A DNA stretch of 64,000 nucleotides from Collinsella bouchesdurhonensis (GTDB lineage Bacteria > Actinomycetota > Coriobacteriia > Coriobacteriales > Coriobacteriaceae), in contig NZ_LT699738.1 in NCBI RefSeq assembly GCF_900155365.1, positions 226,596 through 290,595 of the forward strand, in the 5' to 3' direction. The notes under the pieces are model-generated. The model was not told where the DNA came from, did not search any database, and was given only the letters and a program-made list of their open reading frames with translations. A program made the translations under genes and the position numbers. This document shows, in pieces, positions 60,980-64,000 of the stretch. Positions within the stretch are counted from its first letter, which is position 1. Every line of letters begins with the position of its first letter.

Positions 60980-61555
60980 TTAATACGGAGCGCCTACGGG
61001 ACCGATCTGTTTGATATAGGCCCACATACGCTGCTTTTCGCGCTTGTCGCCCAGCGCGGCCTCGAATCCATCGAGCGCCAATACACGACGACCCAGCACA
61101 TGGGCCACCAGTCCAGGCTTGAGCATCGCGGTGTCAAAATCGGCGATAGCCACCAGGGCATCGGCATAGGTCTCGCGCATGAGGTCTGCCGCCGTCGCAT
61201 CCAGCAGCAGCACTGCCTCGGGGTCAAGCGCCTCCAGGGCCTCGCGGAACACCTCCGTGGGCAGCGTCGCACCCAGCGTAAGTGCTGGGTCGTCCCCCTC
61301 GCCCGCAACGGCCGCGAGCGCGCAAAAATCCTCGGGAGCATAGCCGATAGCCGTGCACGATGCGCGCAGCGCAGTGCCGTCCGCGCCGCCCAAAAGCGCG
61401 CCGCCAGCACGCTCTTCCTCATTGAGGTCGCCTTTGATGAGCACGATGGGCGAAAACGCGTTGCCCTCCATGCGCACGCCGCGAGCGCACAGGGCATCGA
61501 GCTCCTGACGCGTGGCTTCGAGTGCGGCCTTTTTCATCTGTGCCGATGCATGCAT
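60980..61555 (-). CDS. Hypothetical 191-aa protein
   Basis: 191 aa, soluble, rich in Ala, Leu and Glu, with no signal peptide or Cys cluster. I do not recognise a family with confidence. Features include VLIKGDLNEEERAGGALLGG, GYAPEDFCALAAV, LDPEAVLLLDATAADLMRETY and a C-terminal KREKQRMWAYIKQIGPVGAPY. Start ATG at 61555 has GGAGG seven bases upstream. An ATG at 61537 (MKKAALEA) is possible. It lies upstream of nadA on the same strand, separated by 144 bp that hold the nadA promoter, and it is divergent from trxA. Confidence 0.7.
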   Translation of the reverse strand: MHASAQMKKAALEATRQELDALCARGVRMEGNAFSPIVLIKGDLNEEERAGGALLGGADGTALRASCTAIGYAPEDFCALAAVAGEGDDPALTLGATLPTEVFREALEALDPEAVLLLDATAADLMRETYADALVAIADFDTAMLKPGLVAHVLGRRVLALDGFEAALGDKREKQRMWAYIKQIGPVGAPY

Positions 61556-61722
61556 GTGCAAACCTCCGAGTGTCAATCTTGTCCATTCTATCGCGCCGCA
61601 CACCAGCGCCACGGTGACAAATAAACCTTGACATCGCCGCTACCGACGCCACGTCTTTGGGTATAAGCGAATCGTATAAACATCCGACCCGCCCAAGCGG
61701 GCGTCGTATAAAGGAGTTTCCC

Positions 61723-62043
61723 ATGGCAGCAATCCAGGAAATCACCGCCACCAATCTCGACAGCGTGCTGAATAACCCAAAGCCCGTGCTCGTTGACTTC
61801 TGGGCCCCCTGGTGCGGACCATGCCGCATGGTTTCGCCCGTGGTCGATGAAGTTGCAACCGACATGACCGACGTCATCGCCGTAGCCAAGTGCAATGTAG
61901 ACGAAAACGAAGAACTCGCCCTCAAGTACGGCGTCATGTCCATCCCCACGCTCATCATCTTCCGCGACGGCGCCGAGGTCGGTCGCCTGGTAGGCGCCCT
62001 GCCCAAAGAAAAGCTTGTCGAGGAGATCAAGCGCACGATTTAA
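61723..62043 (+). CDS. trxA: Thioredoxin
   Basis: 106 aa, the classical size. The active site WCGPC has Cys31 and Cys34. VLVDFWAPWCGPCRM, the cis-Pro loop MSIPTLIIFRDG and VGALPKEKLVEEI are typical. It reduces protein disulfides using thioredoxin reductase. AAGGAG precedes the ATG at 61723; a longer frame adds 22 poor residues. A terminator follows at 62088-62123, so it is monocistronic. TATAAG near 61660 may be its -10. Confidence 0.96.
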   Translation: MAAIQEITATNLDSVLNNPKPVLVDFWAPWCGPCRMVSPVVDEVATDMTDVIAVAKCNVDENEELALKYGVMSIPTLIIFRDGAEVGRLVGALPKEKLVEEIKRTI

Positions 62044-62087
62044 TGCACGCGGCGTCTCGGCTGCGTCCACATGTCCTTTGTTTTGAG

Positions 62088-62123
62088 AATCGGGGTGCCC
62101 CTGCGGGTGCCCCGATTTCTTTG
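62088..62123 (+). terminator. Terminator of trxA
   Basis: AATCGGGG (62088-62095) pairs with CCCCGATT (62110-62117), with an inner GC-rich loop, followed by TTCTTT. It lies 45 bp past trxA. Confidence 0.75.
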
Positions 62124-62190
62124 CGGCGGTTGCGCTACACTGTGCGCGGCCGCAGTGGCCTTTGACGCAATTCGCAACCCAGGAGGTTCC

Positions 62191-62853
62191 ATGCCCATCA
62201 CACACGTGATTTTTGATATGGACGGCACGCTTCTCAACACGCTCGAAGACCTTGCGGGCGCGGGCAATCATGTCTGCGAATTGCATGGATGGCCCACGTT
62301 TGCCATCGACGCCTATCGCTACAAGGTGGGAAACGGCATGCTTAAGCTCGTCGAGCGCTTTATGCCCGCCGAGTACGCCGGGGATTCCGCCATGTTCGAG
62401 CGCACCTATCACGAGTTTTGCGCCTACTACGCTCAGCACAAAGAAGACCACACCCATGTCTACCCCGGCATAAACAGCATGCTCGAGCGCATCAAGCAGG
62501 CAGGCGTGCGCACTGCCGTTCTCACCAACAAAGACCACGACGCCGCGCTGCCGCTCGCAGAAAAGTACTTTGGCGCCAAAGCATTCGACCTCGTGCAGGG
62601 ACGAATCGATGCGTTTCCGCCCAAACCAGAAGCTCCCATCACCCTGCACGTAATGGAGCAGCTGGGCGCATGCGCACAAGAGACCCTCTATGTGGGCGAT
62701 TCCAATGTCGATGTTCAGACGGGGCACAATGCCGGCATCAAAGTTGCAGGGGTCACCTGGGGTTTCCGCGGGCGCAAGGAGCTCGAGCAGGCCGGCGCCG
62801 ACTACGTGGTCGATAGCGCCGAGGAACTCGAAAACCTTATTCTCGGCCTCTAG
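62191..62853 (+). CDS. HAD phosphatase, Gph-like
   Basis: 220 aa, HAD superfamily subclass IA. Motif I is VIFDMDGTLLNT with nucleophile Asp8 and Asp10, motif II is AVLTNKDH (Thr), motif III has Lys in RIDAFPPKPEAP, and motif IV is YVGDSNVDVQT. The helical cap covers about 16-85. It is closest to phosphoglycolate phosphatase (Gph), which hydrolyses 2-phosphoglycolate made during DNA repair, but the substrate range of this group is broad. AGGAGG precedes the ATG at 62191. Confidence 0.88.
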   Translation: MPITHVIFDMDGTLLNTLEDLAGAGNHVCELHGWPTFAIDAYRYKVGNGMLKLVERFMPAEYAGDSAMFERTYHEFCAYYAQHKEDHTHVYPGINSMLERIKQAGVRTAVLTNKDHDAALPLAEKYFGAKAFDLVQGRIDAFPPKPEAPITLHVMEQLGACAQETLYVGDSNVDVQTGHNAGIKVAGVTWGFRGRKELEQAGADYVVDSAEELENLILGL

Positions 62854-62887
62854 GGGGCGCCAGCAGCAGCGCCCCTGCTCAAGCAAC

Positions 62888-64000
62888 CTACAAGGTCATA
62901 TTGGGATCGGCGTCCACGTCAAAGGAGGCAAAATCGCCTTCCTTGAACTTGCGACGCGCGACCTCCGCGATCATCGCGGCATTATCCGTGCACGCGTTGA
63001 GCGGCGGAACCGTCACGCGAATACCCTGACGGCCCAGCTTTTGAATCATCATACGGCGCAGGTGCGGATTGGCCGAGACGCCACCGCCGATGCAGTACTC
63101 ACGGCAGCCCGTCTCGCGCAAAGCGCCCTTGGCCTTCTTGTACTGCACGTCAAACACCGCCGCCTCAAACGATGCTGCCAGATCGGGCAGATGAAGGGTA
63201 TTGCCGGCAGCAGTCTCGTGCTCAATATACGAAACCACAGCTGTTTTGAGGCCCGAAAGCGAAAAGCGATAATCACCGCGACGGTTGAGCGCACGGGGGA
63301 AATCGATAGCACGGGGATTGCCCGTCTCGGCAAGCTTGGAGATGATGGGGCCGCCCGGATAGCCCAGGCCAAGCGCCTTGGCAACTTTGTCAAAGGCCTC
63401 GCCCACCGCGTCGTCGAGCGTCTCGCCCAAAACCTCGTAGTCGCCCCACGCCTTCACATGCACAAGCATGGTGTGCCCGCCGGAAACGAGCGTGAAGATA
63501 AACGGCGGCTCAAGATCGGGCTGCGCCAGAAGGTTCGCGTAGAGATGACCCTCCAAGTGGTTGACGCAAATGAGCGGACAGCCAGCGCCCGCGGCAAAGC
63601 CCTTGGCAAAGGCCACGCCCACAACAAGCGCGCCCACAAGGCCCGGGCCTTGTGTCACGCCCACGGCGGCAAGCTCCGTCGGCGCAATGGGAGCGTCGAG
63701 CCCCAACGCCTCGGCGGCCTCCTCCAGGGCAGCATCCATCACGCCCACGATAACCTCAACGTGCTTGCGCGAGGCGATCTCGGGCACCACGCCGCCAAAA
63801 CGAGCATGAAAATCAATCTGAGTGGACACCTGGTTGGCGAGCATGTTGCCTTTGGCATCGATGATGGCCACGGCCGTCTCGTCGCACGAGCTCTCGATTG
63901 CAAGCACAAGCTGCCGACGGGCAATCTCGGCCGCCTGCTCCTCGCCGCGCTCGGCGGCAGGTTGCGGCCAGGTGCGAACGGCAGCAGCCGTGGGCTCGGG
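62888..64000 (-). CDS. tsaD: tRNA t6A synthase subunit TsaD, frame open to window edge
   Basis: At least 371 codons, start not in the window. From about 63910 the sequence is TsaD/Kae1: LAIESSCDETAVAII, the metal site HVEVI plus NHLEGHLYA, VSGGHTMLVHV, GEAFDKVAKALGLGYPGGP and GGGVSANPHLR, ending ACTDNAAMIAEVA. TsaD transfers threonylcarbamoyl to A37 of ANN-decoding tRNAs. A GTG at 63907 is the only in-frame start candidate and has no ribosome site. Upstream codons continue open as PEPTAAAVRTWPQPAAERGE and on, an Ala/Glu-rich linker. This suggests fusion to an upstream domain such as RimI or TsaB. Confidence 0.9.
   Translation of the reverse strand, partial: PEPTAAAVRTWPQPAAERGEEQAAEIARRQLVLAIESSCDETAVAIIDAKGNMLANQVSTQIDFHARFGGVVPEIASRKHVEVIVGVMDAALEEAAEALGLDAPIAPTELAAVGVTQGPGLVGALVVGVAFAKGFAAGAGCPLICVNHLEGHLYANLLAQPDLEPPFIFTLVSGGHTMLVHVKAWGDYEVLGETLDDAVGEAFDKVAKALGLGYPGGPIISKLAETGNPRAIDFPRALNRRGDYRFSLSGLKTAVVSYIEHETAAGNTLHLPDLAASFEAAVFDVQYKKAKGALRETGCREYCIGGGVSANPHLRRMMIQKLGRQGIRVTVPPLNACTDNAAMIAEVARRKFKEGDFASFDVDADPNMTL

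Overview
The window is 64 kb of a GC-rich, gene-dense bacterial chromosome. Gene content points to the Coriobacteriia (Actinomycetota), most like Collinsella: Xfp-type phosphoketolase, dnaK-grpE-dnaJ-hspR, LarC and HypA/HypB, sortase-type surface protein, DUF5692 protein, and an all-in-one histidine operon with HisZ and HisG fused. The genus is inferred from gene content, not from a marker gene. Most genes lie on the minus strand.

Layout. 0-10.3 kb: end of a MarR-controlled heterodimeric ABC exporter operon, a nitroreductase, a DegV protein, a candidate structured RNA, a divergent AAA+/Fis regulator, a phosphodiesterase, small membrane proteins, larC and a PHP-type histidinol phosphatase. 10.4-18.3 kb: minus-strand operon hisZG-hisD-hisC-hisB-hisH-hisA-hisF-hisI-hisE. 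With the PHP phosphatase on the other strand it covers every histidine step from PRPP. 18.5-25.2 kb: cation cluster kdpD-kdpE, a P-type ATPase resembling animal Na,K-ATPases, and two RCK (TrkA-like) proteins. 25.6-29.6 kb: phosphoketolase gene behind two LacI-type operators, then a LacI regulator. 29.9-31.6 kb: sortase-anchored surface protein.

32.1-38.1 kb is the accessory region: four tightly packed genes encoding a single-chain MmeI-like restriction-methylation enzyme, a HEPN-motif protein, a DUF262/HNH-like protein and a SEFIR protein. It sits beside tRNA-Arg(CCT), separated by about 400 bp holding two large hairpins. It reads as an anti-phage island whose four parts may work as one system.

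38.6-46.8 kb: a FIVAR-like membrane protein, hypA, a large multi-domain iron-sulfur/FAD oxidoreductase, a TetR regulator, a DUF5692 membrane protein, hypB and small genes. The same 15-bp palindrome occurs twice before the oxidoreductase/tetR pair and once before hypB, which suggests a small regulon. 46.9-54.8 kb: the heat-shock set, with clpB in one unit and dnaK-grpE-dnaJ-hspR plus a small membrane gene in another. Both units carry an almost identical operator. 55-64 kb: a ferredoxin, a membrane protein with 15 perfect 9-bp repeats, nadA-nadB-nadC-niaR, trxA, a Gph-like phosphatase, and a tsaD whose frame runs off the window edge, suggesting a fusion.

Two copies of a roughly 140-bp element with matching inverted ends (44957-45102 and 49770-49907) look like a miniature repeat family. 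Function calls come from recognised family motifs; no database search was possible.
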